A DNA stretch of 21,082 nt from a virus, in the IMG/VR virus record IMGVR_UViG_3300042861_001039, positions 1 to 21,082 of that record; one strand, written 5' to 3'. This document shows, one piece after another, positions 8,094-13,757 of this stretch. The notes below the pieces were generated by a model. The model saw only the letters and a program-made list of their open reading frames with translations. It had not been told where the DNA came from and made no database searches. The position numbers and the translations under genes are program-made. Each line of letters starts with the position of its first letter. The stretch's first letter is position 1.

Positions 8094-9913
8094 TATTGTA
8101 GTGTGTAGTTAAAGTATGCAGCCATCTTAGCGTATGAGTCGAATGAATCCCCCGTTAGCAGTTCCAACTCCGCGTCAGACAAGGCTGACTTGAAGGCTAT
8201 AAATTCATAATAGTAAATAGGAGTAACATTTACAGTTAATGTTAGTCGAGATAGCGTATTCGTTATAGGAGTAGAGTTAGTACTTGTCGCAACAAGTACT
8301 CCGTTTAAGAAAACTTTATACGCACCTGCCTTATACACCAACGCTACTCTATTGCGTCCTACTACCATAGGTGCTGACGTAATAAGCGTAAACGTATAAA
8401 TTCCTGAAGCTGCGTATATATCAAAAACAATATTTCCCGTGTTATTTACATAAGCATAGTAAAAAAAACTCCCCGCATCATTAGCTATATGAGAAAAAAC
8501 CTGATTGCCTAACCCATTGGGGCGAGGAATACTCATCTCATAAAACACTGTCCCTTCGGTTTGCCCAAGTAACGAACTGATTCCCAACTTAGTTGCTAAG
8601 TCCGCATTCCTCGTCACACTCGCCGTTGTCGTTGGGATATATGAGGTAGGGTATGCGCCAACCTCAAGCTGAGCTCCCCACAATAATATTCCATCTGACC
8701 CATTAGCCGTTACATTTATATCATTATTAGCGTCAGAAATAAAATAGTATAGATTATTTGAAGCACTAATTAAAGAAACATTTGCAGAACATCTATACCA
8801 ACCATTGCCTACATTTGTAATTACAACACTTGTCCAAGCTGTTCCAATTGTTTCAATTGTTCCATTGCTTAAATTAAACCAAACCCCCGTATTAGCTGTA
8901 GAACCTATAACATAAAAGTAAAGAAAATTCTTGCCATCTGCTTTTGCAAATACACTAAAGTTGTATGTATTTACAGGATAACCAGCAACAAATACACCTC
9001 GAACAGAACCTGTTGAATTAGGAAATATTTTATCAGCAGTTAAAGTTCCATTAGGCGCAATTGCGTTATTAGAAATTACTGTAGCAGTATTTTTTGACCA
9101 ATACACATTATCAAACTCCTCACTTCTTAATACTATATTAGTCCTCTGCGGTTCCATCAACAACGTAGGGCATCCGCCTAATGAGTAGTCAATGCGAGGG
9201 ACGTTCTGCCTGTCCGTGGTAGGGAAGTACTCCAAGGCTGATGAGCCTTCGGTTAGTTGAGCACCCCATAAAAAGACGGAGGTGGATAGCGTGTTGGCTT
9301 CACCACGTGCAGAAGTTGCGGATGTTATTAAACACGGATAAATAAAACTACCTGAAGTTGTTGCTGTAGCTGTTGCAGTCATTGTACAACGATACCACCC
9401 ATTACCTATGTTTTGAATTGTTGCTATAGTTCCTGCACCAACTAAACCAACTACCCCATTATTTAAGTCAAAGTTTGCGTATACAGTTGAGCTTGTATAA
9501 ATTGAACCTGTCCCAACTAATTGGATAAAGTCATTAGTATTTTTCTTGGCGTATATTGAATGAGTGTAAGTTACTCCATTAGTTGAGTTTCCTGCTTGAG
9601 TTATTGCGTGAATATTCAATGTTCCATTACCCGTCAAAGTATATGCATCTGTAACCCCGCTTGGTGAAGTAGTAGAGTTAACAGTTACACTTGAAGCCAA
9701 AAGTGTCCAAGCCGCATTCTCAAATTGCTCACTATATTGAACTAAATTCCAACATACTCTCTGCACCAACCCTGATGAGTTAGTACGCCAAGCATCAGTA
9801 GCCCTTGTAAATGACAAGTCACCCGCGCCACTTGAAGGCACGACAGAATAAAGAGTGTCCTCGCTATACCCATTAGGGGTAACAATCAAACTCGCCTTGT
9901 CTAAAAGACTCAT
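8093..9913 (-). CDS. Tail-fibre-like receptor-binding protein (paralogue 2)
   Basis: A 606-residue paralogue of the downstream 559-residue protein. It has the same plan: an N-terminal GDLSFTRATDAWRTNSSGL, module 1 (NLVQYSEQFENAAW to LWGAQLTEGSSALEYFPTT), a linker RQNVPRIDYSLGG...LLMEPQRTN, and module 2 (NIVLRSEEFDNVYW to LWGAQLEVGAYPTSYIPTT). A C-terminal LamG-like domain contains VFLNGVLVATS and ends in KSALSDAELELLTGDSF with an aromatic tail. The first modules and linkers agree closely with the paralogue, while the C-terminal domains differ. That is typical of receptor-binding diversification. Coupled to the small gene upstream by ATGA. Confidence 0.7.
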   Translation of the reverse strand: MSLLDKASLIVTPNGYSEDTLYSVVPSSGAGDLSFTRATDAWRTNSSGLVQRVCWNLVQYSEQFENAAWTLLASSVTVNSTTSPSGVTDAYTLTGNGTLNIHAITQAGNSTNGVTYTHSIYAKKNTNDFIQLVGTGSIYTSSTVYANFDLNNGVVGLVGAGTIATIQNIGNGWYRCTMTATATATTSGSFIYPCLITSATSARGEANTLSTSVFLWGAQLTEGSSALEYFPTTDRQNVPRIDYSLGGCPTLLMEPQRTNIVLRSEEFDNVYWSKNTATVISNNAIAPNGTLTADKIFPNSTGSVRGVFVAGYPVNTYNFSVFAKADGKNFLYFYVIGSTANTGVWFNLSNGTIETIGTAWTSVVITNVGNGWYRCSANVSLISASNNLYYFISDANNDINVTANGSDGILLWGAQLEVGAYPTSYIPTTTASVTRNADLATKLGISSLLGQTEGTVFYEMSIPRPNGLGNQVFSHIANDAGSFFYYAYVNNTGNIVFDIYAASGIYTFTLITSAPMVVGRNRVALVYKAGAYKVFLNGVLVATSTNSTPITNTLSRLTLTVNVTPIYYYEFIAFKSALSDAELELLTGDSFDSYAKMAAYFNYTLQ

Positions 9914-10068
9914 ACGTTCAGTGAATTTAAAGTAGAAAGAAGGCAGCTGCCCGCCTCGAAAATGCCATTGCCATTAGCAACACGCGTAGCGAGGTTAGCT
10001 GAAAGCACAGCCACACCAATCTGATTGCCAATAGTGATGTTCGCAATTATAATAGCCGTGCCGGTCAT
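9910..10068 (-). CDS. Small hydrophobic protein (52 aa) before the tail-fibre genes
   Basis: Read directly: ATG at 10068, TGA at 9910-9912 overlapping the start of the 606-residue fibre gene. The product begins MTGTAIIIANITIGNQIGVA and ends LLSTLNSLNV. It is Ala/Ile/Asn-rich with one Cys and lacks a classic membrane helix or charge pattern. The ATG lies one base after the upstream stop (10070-10072), and the fit at both ends argues that it is translated. Composition resembles a short beta-structured virion piece, perhaps a separated part of the upstream structural protein, but no function can be named. Confidence 0.55.
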   Translation of the reverse strand: MTGTAIIIANITIGNQIGVAVLSANLATRVANGNGIFEAGSCLLSTLNSLNV

Positions 10069-10069
10069 A

Positions 10070-10555
10070 TTACCAAAGGGCTATAATGTCCGTAGCAGTA
10101 GTCCCTGTAGCAGAAACTCTCAATGCCTGAACAGGAACAAACTGACCTGTGTTCAACCCAACAAACGTAACTACGTCACCGCCATTAGTTGTCATAGCAA
10201 CATTCCCCGCACCGCCGATATAAAGGACGCATCCCTGATTGCCGATGGTGCTCTGTGAAGACGCTACATAAACAATGTAGTCCTTATTGATAGCAGTAAA
10301 GATATTAGCGTTTAATACCAATGTCGTCTCGTTAGTTACAGAGACAACAGTAGCGGCAGTACCGTCAGTAGTATTATACACGATGTCTCCCGTACGAACA
10401 AAGTTTGTATTGAAAGTAGCAGCAGTATCAACTAATTGATTAGCCACCACAGAAGTGTTTCTTCCTGTCTGAGCAACAGCAGGATATGGCACGTCACAGT
10501 TATCCGAAGGAAGAACTCTTAACGCGCGATGAGCTTGAATAATTGAAGCAGACAT
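10070..10555 (-). CDS. Probable structural protein (161 aa)
   Basis: A 161-residue Thr/Val/Asn/Ala-rich beta protein beginning MSASIIQAHRALRVLPSDNC. It shows several strand-turn repeats (TGDIVYNTTDGTAATVVSVTN, then VLNANIFTAINKDYIVYV). There is no enzyme motif, signal or membrane helix. It lies between a small Cys protein and the fibre genes, with 5-base or smaller gaps, and is followed by a 52-residue hydrophobic ORF one base later. Composition and location fit a minor head or tail protein, such as a decoration or adaptor protein. This is inference from context only. Confidence 0.55.
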   Translation of the reverse strand: MSASIIQAHRALRVLPSDNCDVPYPAVAQTGRNTSVVANQLVDTAATFNTNFVRTGDIVYNTTDGTAATVVSVTNETTLVLNANIFTAINKDYIVYVASSQSTIGNQGCVLYIGGAGNVAMTTNGGDVVTFVGLNTGQFVPVQALRVSATGTTATDIIALW

Positions 10556-10560
10556 AGTCT

Positions 10561-10716
10561 TTATGGTTTATAGGGGAACACCCTGTTTAATGTATCTTTT
10601 CTTTTTGAGCATCCACAGTCAGATCCTGTAGCTTTTGCTACCGTCTCAACAACCTTCTTAATGCCGGTTGCTGTGGTAATTTTTTCGATTGTATCTCCCA
10701 ATCCTTTGCTTTCCAT
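10561..10716 (-). CDS. Small Cys-Gly-Cys protein (51 aa), conserved in Bacteroidota phages
   Basis: Read directly: ATG at 10716, TAA at 10561-10563. The product begins MESKGLGDTIEKITTATGIK, continues KVVETVAKATGSDCGCSKRK and ends DTLNRVFPYKP. The GLGDTIE...TGIKKVV...DCGC...KR...LN..FPY pattern is one I recognise from many Bacteroidota phages as a conserved, uncharacterised small protein. The two cysteines could bind metal, possibly as a dimer, or a cluster; this is untested. It is the first gene behind the TATCTTTG box at 10721-10728 and lies 5 bases from the next gene's start. Confidence 0.75.
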   Translation of the reverse strand: MESKGLGDTIEKITTATGIKKVVETVAKATGSDCGCSKRKDTLNRVFPYKP

Positions 10717-10720
10717 ATTA

Positions 10721-10728
10721 CAAAGATA
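10721..10728 (-). promoter_or_regulatory. Promoter -7 box (TATCTTTG) for the structural/lysis operon
   Basis: Minus-strand TATCTTTG only 4 bases before the ATG at 10716 and 1 base after the stop of the 96-residue upstream gene. If used, the transcript start would lie at or just inside the ATG, so the mRNA would be leaderless or nearly so. No clear TTG is found 19-21 bases upstream. It is the only TAnnTTTG match noticed in the tightly packed stretch from 4.87 to 12.85 kb. Confidence 0.45.
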
Positions 10729-11019
10729 TTAATATTTTCCTTTTCTATTTGAAGGATTAGAAGTGGTGGCGCCTCCCGGCCCTTTCCACAAATACTTACA
10801 AGACCAATAGCGAGGTGTCAGCTTATCGTTAGCGGTATCACAACTATGTCTCGCCTTGAAACTCTTACGAGCCGCGGCTGAATAGTTGTTGCCATAACCC
10901 TTGGCTCCAAAGTGTAGGAGTTTCTCCTCACCTCCTGAGCAAGCCTTCACCATCATCTTCTTTCCGGGACGGTCAGAAGACTTTGGGCTATTGCATTTCA
11001 TTGCTGATTTATCAGCCAC
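10729..11019 (-). CDS. DUF5872-like protein
   Basis: A 96-residue basic protein, read from a GTG at 11019 that overlaps the upstream gene by 8 bases. An ATG seven codons in (MKCNSPKSS, 11001) is an alternative start. The core KKMMVKACSGGEEKLLHFGA, then RKSFKARHSCDT and KLTPRYWSCKYLW, is what I know as DUF5872. This small family of phages and some large DNA viruses has conserved Cys, His and Arg residues and no known function. The Cys/His spacing (C-x(n)-H-x-C ... C) could make a zinc site. The end is Gly/Asn/Lys-rich. Confidence 0.65.
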   Translation of the reverse strand: MADKSAMKCNSPKSSDRPGKKMMVKACSGGEEKLLHFGAKGYGNNYSAAARKSFKARHSCDTANDKLTPRYWSCKYLWKGPGGATTSNPSNRKGKY

Positions 11020-11161
11020 GGTATGCGCGTGTTTTGTGTCCGTCCCATGGCTCTGATGCTACAGGAGTTTCTTCAACTACAGTCTCTTCAACTACAGTCT
11101 CTTCAACAGCAGGTACAACCACCTCTGTTGGTTCTTCGATTAGTTCTTTTTTCTTAGCCAT
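11012..11161 (-). CDS. Small acidic protein (49 aa) with VEET repeats
   Basis: Read directly: ATG at 11161, TGA at 11012-11014. The product begins MAKKKELIEEPTEVVVPAVE. It contains the unit VEETV two to three times, matching the 15-base DNA repeat at 11071-11107, and ends in EPWDGHKTRAYRG. It is a disordered, acidic, Val/Glu-rich peptide with a short aromatic, basic end. Its stop overlaps the GTG start of the DUF5872-like gene. The repeat tract probably expands and contracts. No function is known; similar MAKKK...E-rich small proteins accompany structural genes in related phages. Confidence 0.55.
   Translation of the reverse strand: MAKKKELIEEPTEVVVPAVEETVVEETVVEETPVASEPWDGHKTRAYRG
11071..11107. 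repeat. 15-base direct repeat, two full copies plus a partial third
   Basis: CTTCAACTACAGTCT occurs at 11071-11085 and 11086-11100, followed by CTTCAAC at 11101-11107. The length is a multiple of three and encodes the VEET(V) repeats of the small minus-strand gene, so copy-number change would keep the frame. Confidence 0.9.
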
Positions 11162-11165
11162 GATA

Positions 11166-11321
11166 TTATTTTTTCTTGGTTGCTTTTTTCATGAACATCT
11201 TCTTCTCAGAAGCTTCCATTCCTTTAGACTCCTTCTTCTCGTGAGCCATCATTGATTTCTTTGATGGATACTTCTCCATCCCTCCGTACTCGGAAACTTT
11301 CTTTGCTACTTTCTTAGCCAT
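11166..11321 (-). CDS. Small Lys/Met-rich protein (51 aa)
   Basis: Read directly: ATG at 11321, TAA at 11166-11168. The product begins MAKKVAKKVSEYGGMEKYPS and ends MFMKKATKKK. Almost 40 percent of residues are Lys, with six or more Met and a YGGMEKYPSKKSMMAHEKKE centre. It starts 2 bases after the stop of the 106-residue gene and ends 4 bases before the next start, so it fits the operon. A DNA-binding, head-packaged basic peptide is a reasonable guess from charge alone. Confidence 0.6.
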   Translation of the reverse strand: MAKKVAKKVSEYGGMEKYPSKKSMMAHEKKESKGMEASEKKMFMKKATKKK

Positions 11322-11323
11322 TT

Positions 11324-11644
11324 TTATTTAGTGTTAGGGTTTTTACAAGACTCATCCATATTATTATAATCAGGTTTACCACCTTTACCGCACTCTACAG
11401 TCTTTCCTTTCTTACCACCTTTGTCTTTACCACCGGCATAAGGAGTGCCATGAAGAGCAGCACCCACACGTGAGCGTTCTCTCCAATCTTTCTCTGTTGA
11501 CTTAGGAGCAGTAGTCTTAAACTCAGGCATCGCAGGTGAAGGAGCAGTTGTCTGATCAGCCTTCTTCTTAGGATCACCATTTCCAAACTTAGTAGAGAAT
11601 CGATTGATGTCTCTGTTTTTAAAGTTGATAGCGTTGTAGTCCAT
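11324..11644 (-). CDS. Small protein with N-terminal 'INFKNRDI' motif (1 of 4)
   Basis: A 106-residue protein. The first 25 residues (MDYNAINFKNRDINRFSTKF) repeat a motif present at the start of three upstream proteins. The rest is low-complexity, Pro/Thr/Lys/Gly-rich (DQTTAPSPAMPEFKTTAPKS), then Gly/Lys-rich (GGKDKGGKKGKTVECGKGGK) and probably disordered. It ends in DESCKNPNTK. It lies 1 base from the upstream stop. The shared N-terminus suggests a common docking or sorting signal on different cargo; the protein itself is unassigned. Confidence 0.6.
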   Translation of the reverse strand: MDYNAINFKNRDINRFSTKFGNGDPKKKADQTTAPSPAMPEFKTTAPKSTEKDWRERSRVGAALHGTPYAGGKDKGGKKGKTVECGKGGKPDYNNMDESCKNPNTK

Positions 11645-11645
11645 C

Positions 11646-12104
11646 TTAGTTGTTGTAGTTGCGAGGTAAGTTACTTCCTTTGTAAGCCTTCTTAGCTTTC
11701 TCTCTTACAGACAGTGTGTTCTTTGTCTCCTTAGCTTTTGCCGGATCAACCGAGAATGCCTTAGAGGTAGTCTTTGTTCTGCTCGTTTCAGGATTAACAT
11801 CAAGTACTCTCTTTCTTCCTGCCTCTCCGGTATACTTGGTTTTGTTTGTAACGTCAACCATCTGCTCACGCGGAGAAACTTTTAATGTGCTTGTAGTAAT
11901 CTTCTTACCTCCTGTACTAAGTTCTTTAGTTACTTTGGTAAGAGCCATCTTGTCGCCCGTAACCTCACGTGTTTTAGTGTTACCATCAGTAGTAATCTTA
12001 ACGTCACGACCAAGTAGATTTTTTCTAACGATAGGGTCATTACTTGCGAACTTGTCAATGTCCCTATTCTTGAAGTTGATAGCGTCGTAATTCATCTTAG
12101 CCAT
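11646..12104 (-). CDS. Basic protein with N-terminal 'INFKNRDI' motif (2 of 4)
   Basis: A 152-residue, strongly basic Thr/Lys-rich protein. Residues 1-24 (MAKMNYDAINFKNRDIDKFA, then SNDP) carry the shared motif. The middle has strand-like Thr/Lys repeats (KITTDGNTKTREVTGDKMAL, KKITTSTLKVSPREQ). The end is helical and basic (KAKETKNTLSVREKAKKAYK) with NLPRNYNN last. There is no membrane or enzyme motif. It overlaps the upstream 84-residue gene by 8 bases. The role is unknown; charge and location would fit an internal virion or scaffold-like protein. Confidence 0.6.
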   Translation of the reverse strand: MAKMNYDAINFKNRDIDKFASNDPIVRKNLLGRDVKITTDGNTKTREVTGDKMALTKVTKELSTGGKKITTSTLKVSPREQMVDVTNKTKYTGEAGRKRVLDVNPETSRTKTTSKAFSVDPAKAKETKNTLSVREKAKKAYKGSNLPRNYNN

Positions 12105-12351
12105 TCTTTCTTGTATTTAGTTTTGTAGGGTTACCTAATCCTGATTGGAATCCTTGAAGAGCACCAAGACCTGCGATGTCCTTAGCACCTCTGCCAAGAT
12201 TCTTCTTAGCAATAGATGAAGCCTTAGCAGCCTTGATCTTCTCAGTCTTACGCGTATTGTAGTCGCTCTCTAAACTAGACAATCGGTCAATCACGCTGTT
12301 CTTGAAAGCGATGTCCTGAGGATTGTCCTTAACAGATTCTTTTGAGGTCAT
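12097..12351 (-). CDS. Small protein with a diverged 'FKNxxID' motif (3 of 4)
   Basis: An 84-residue protein. After a 13-residue lead it has IAFKNSVIDRLSSLESDYN, a variant of the INFKNRDIDKFS motif of its neighbours. A basic helix follows (RKTEKIKAAKASSIAKKNLG), then a Gly/Leu-rich piece, DIAGLGALQGFQSGLGNPTK. The Gly-Ala-Leu-Gln segment resembles short peptides at the ends of phage internal proteins, but no family is recognised. It begins 3 bases after the upstream stop and overlaps the next gene by 8 bases. Confidence 0.55.
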   Translation of the reverse strand: MTSKESVKDNPQDIAFKNSVIDRLSSLESDYNTRKTEKIKAAKASSIAKKNLGRGAKDIAGLGALQGFQSGLGNPTKLNTRKNG

Positions 12352-12354
12352 TAC

Positions 12355-12852
12355 TTACTTTTTTTTAGCTCCTACTTTAGGTGCTGCAACAATAGGTTTC
12401 TTAGCTTTTGTCATAGATGGAAGTTGAATACCTTCTTCTAATTTACGTTGACGAAGACCTCTATTAGAGGTGTTGACAGATTCTCCTGTGTTTGTAGATC
12501 TGCGATTAGCCATTTCTCTCAATCTTCTTGCGTCATCTTTAATTGTCTCAGCACGTTTTGGATCAACAACATTTCCTTCTTTTGTTTTTTTATACCCATA
12601 ACTTTCTAATGCTCCCGGATCTTCTTTTTTTAACGCATCCATAGCCTTACCTCTGTCAGAAGCACTGCGTGCTGTACTTGCCATGTAATGAGCGTTAGCC
12701 AAAGGATCTCCTTTTCCATTAGAAGCCTCATTAAATTCTGTTCCGCTTAACGGTGAGTTTTTTAATTTAATAGGATCTCCCTGTCCAAACTTACCTGAGA
12801 ACTTGTCGATGTCCTTGTTCTTAAAATTAATTGAGTTGTAATCTTTAGCCAT
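12355..12852 (-). CDS. Protein with N-terminal 'INFKNKDI' motif (4 of 4), first gene of its operon
   Basis: A 165-residue basic, helical protein. The start MAKDYNSINFKNKDIDKFSG, then KFGQGDP, carries the shared N-terminal motif in its fullest form; the 106-residue protein has KFGNGDP at the same place. The centre is charged and probably helical (SASDRGKAMDALKKEDPGAL; RAETIKDDARRLREMANRRS). The tail is Lys-rich (KAKKPIVAAPKVGAKKK). It is first behind the leftward promoter at 12885-12892. The start codon lies within the promoter of the divergent regulator gene. Function unknown. Confidence 0.6.
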   Translation of the reverse strand: MAKDYNSINFKNKDIDKFSGKFGQGDPIKLKNSPLSGTEFNEASNGKGDPLANAHYMASTARSASDRGKAMDALKKEDPGALESYGYKKTKEGNVVDPKRAETIKDDARRLREMANRRSTNTGESVNTSNRGLRQRKLEEGIQLPSMTKAKKPIVAAPKVGAKKK

Positions 12853-12881
12853 TGCTTTTTATTTTTACCTGTGTAACTTTG
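12852..12881 (+). promoter_or_regulatory. Promoter of the winged-helix regulator (TTG-N19-TAACTTTG)
   Basis: TTG at 12852-12854 and TAACTTTG at 12874-12881 are 19 bases apart. This matches the Bacteroidota -33/-7 arrangement, and the regulator ATG lies 25 bases downstream. The TTG touches the start codon of the divergent gene, and the -7 box lies just beyond the -7 box of the opposite promoter. The two promoters therefore face into each other. Confidence 0.65.
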
Positions 12882-12884
12882 GAA

Positions 12885-12892
12885 CAAATATA
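12885..12892 (-). promoter_or_regulatory. Leftward promoter -7 box (TATATTTG) for the small-protein operon
   Basis: Minus-strand TATATTTG, 32 bases before the ATG at 12852, in a 54-base intergenic gap. The predicted transcript start falls within the -7 box of the plus-strand promoter. The -33 position, inside the regulator's first codons, shows only TTT or TTC, so the promoter may be weak or activator-dependent. Confidence 0.5.
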
Positions 12893-12906
12893 ATCAAATT
12901 TAATAC

Positions 12907-13398
12907 ATGACGAAATTAAGAGAAGAACGCCCCGAAAGAAAAGACGACTACCTAAAGTATTGGAGATCGATATACCACTACACTAAAGTCAAGCACAACA
13001 TCTCAAGCGCAGACCTTGACATGCTCCTCTTCCTATACTCAGAACCGTACTTTACCACCAAGACATTCCTCGAGTTCAACAAAGTACTCGCCATTAGTCG
13101 AACAAGACTCAAGAAGATGGTCGACGCAGGGTGGATAGACATATTTAGGAAATCAACAAACAACTTAGGCGCACGATATCAGCTATCACGCAAGGCAGCA
13201 GTCCTCGTTACCACCCTATACCGCCAACTTAACGGCGGACCCGTAGTGGAAAGCAACGAGAAACTATTTCAAAAGAAAAATAAGTCGTACATGGACAAGA
13301 GGTATGCAGAACAACTGCACAGAAGGAACGAACTTATTCAACTACAACGACGTCAGACTCTCGAAGCACAGTATACTGCGAACCGCCGATCATCATAG
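12907..13398 (+). CDS. Winged-helix (MarR-like) DNA-binding regulator
   Basis: A 163-residue protein, the only plus-strand gene in the left 16 kb. Residues 15-110 read as a winged helix: helices LKYWRSIYHYTKVKH and SADLDMLLFLYSE, then a helix-turn-helix over FTTKTFLEFNKVLAISRTRLKKMVDAGWID (49-78), wing FRKSTNNLGARYQLS and helix RKAAVLVTTLYRQLNG. The tail, 115-163, is basic and Gln/Arg-rich. The family is MarR/PadR-like by pattern; no exact match is claimed. Its promoter interlocks with the promoter of the leftward small-protein operon, which it probably represses or switches. Its last 65 bp overlap groES tail-to-tail. Confidence 0.65.
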   Translation: MTKLREERPERKDDYLKYWRSIYHYTKVKHNISSADLDMLLFLYSEPYFTTKTFLEFNKVLAISRTRLKKMVDAGWIDIFRKSTNNLGARYQLSRKAAVLVTTLYRQLNGGPVVESNEKLFQKKNKSYMDKRYAEQLHRRNELIQLQRRQTLEAQYTANRRSS

Positions 13399-13591
13399 TG
13401 AAACTATGAGCCTTGTCGTAGTAAATCTTGTCACCTTTGACGATATTTGCTACGTCAGTGCCCGGTTCTACCACCACACCACGCTTATATCTGAACTGAT
13501 TCACGTCCTCACCCGAGAGAACAAGACCTGACTCCGTTGTTACCCCTTCGTCAAGCTGTGCTACCACAATATATTTACCTATCGGTTTCAT
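13334..13591 (-). CDS. groES: GroES co-chaperonin
   Basis: An 85-residue co-chaperonin forming the lid for GroEL. It starts MKPIGKYIVVAQLD, has the mobile-loop hydrophobic motif as SGLVL (IVL in E. coli), then YKRGVVVEPGTD and VKGDKIYYDK, and ends in YTVLRESDVVVVE. These are the usual GroES landmarks, and the length is close to the usual 95-100. The gene order groEL, membrane protein, groES (minus strand) inverts the bacterial groES-groEL order. It overlaps the membrane-protein gene by 17 bp. Its last 65 bp are shared, antisense, with the convergent regulator gene, so the two transcripts could pair. Confidence 0.85.
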   Translation of the reverse strand: MKPIGKYIVVAQLDEGVTTESGLVLSGEDVNQFRYKRGVVVEPGTDVANIVKGDKIYYDKAHSFTMMIGGSQYTVLRESDVVVVE

Positions 13592-13757
13592 TTTCTAATC
13601 TTTTAATGGTTATTGAATCCAAAATCATCTGATGTCGCATAGAATTTAGCTCATTCTCGTACTCAGTACGCTGATACATAGCAAGTCCTATCACAATCAG
13701 CAGCAAAATAGCCAAAACTTGTATAGCCTTACCCTTGTTGTCCATCGTTTGCGTCAT
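13575..13757 (-). CDS. One-helix membrane protein with coiled-coil tail, between groEL and groES
   Basis: A 60-residue protein. A short N-terminus is followed by one membrane helix at about 11-28 (AIQVLAILLLIVIGLAMY) and a charged helical tail (RTEYENELNSMRHQMILDSI, then KRLENETDR). The layout (N-in anchor, periplasmic coiled coil) resembles inner-membrane spanin subunits, but no partner o-spanin is adjacent. A lysis role is thus only possible. Start at 13757 (MTQTMDN) or at the in-frame ATG at 13745; both lie inside the groEL end (overlap 29 or 17 bp). It is coupled to both chaperonin genes. Confidence 0.55.
   Translation of the reverse strand: MTQTMDNKGKAIQVLAILLLIVIGLAMYQRTEYENELNSMRHQMILDSITIKRLENETDR

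Noticed and set aside
13393-13409. Hairpin TCATAGT-GAA-ACTATGA at the regulator stop as a terminator
   Set aside because: Only 7 bp with a 3-base loop, no T-run follows on either strand, and it lies in coding DNA of groES.
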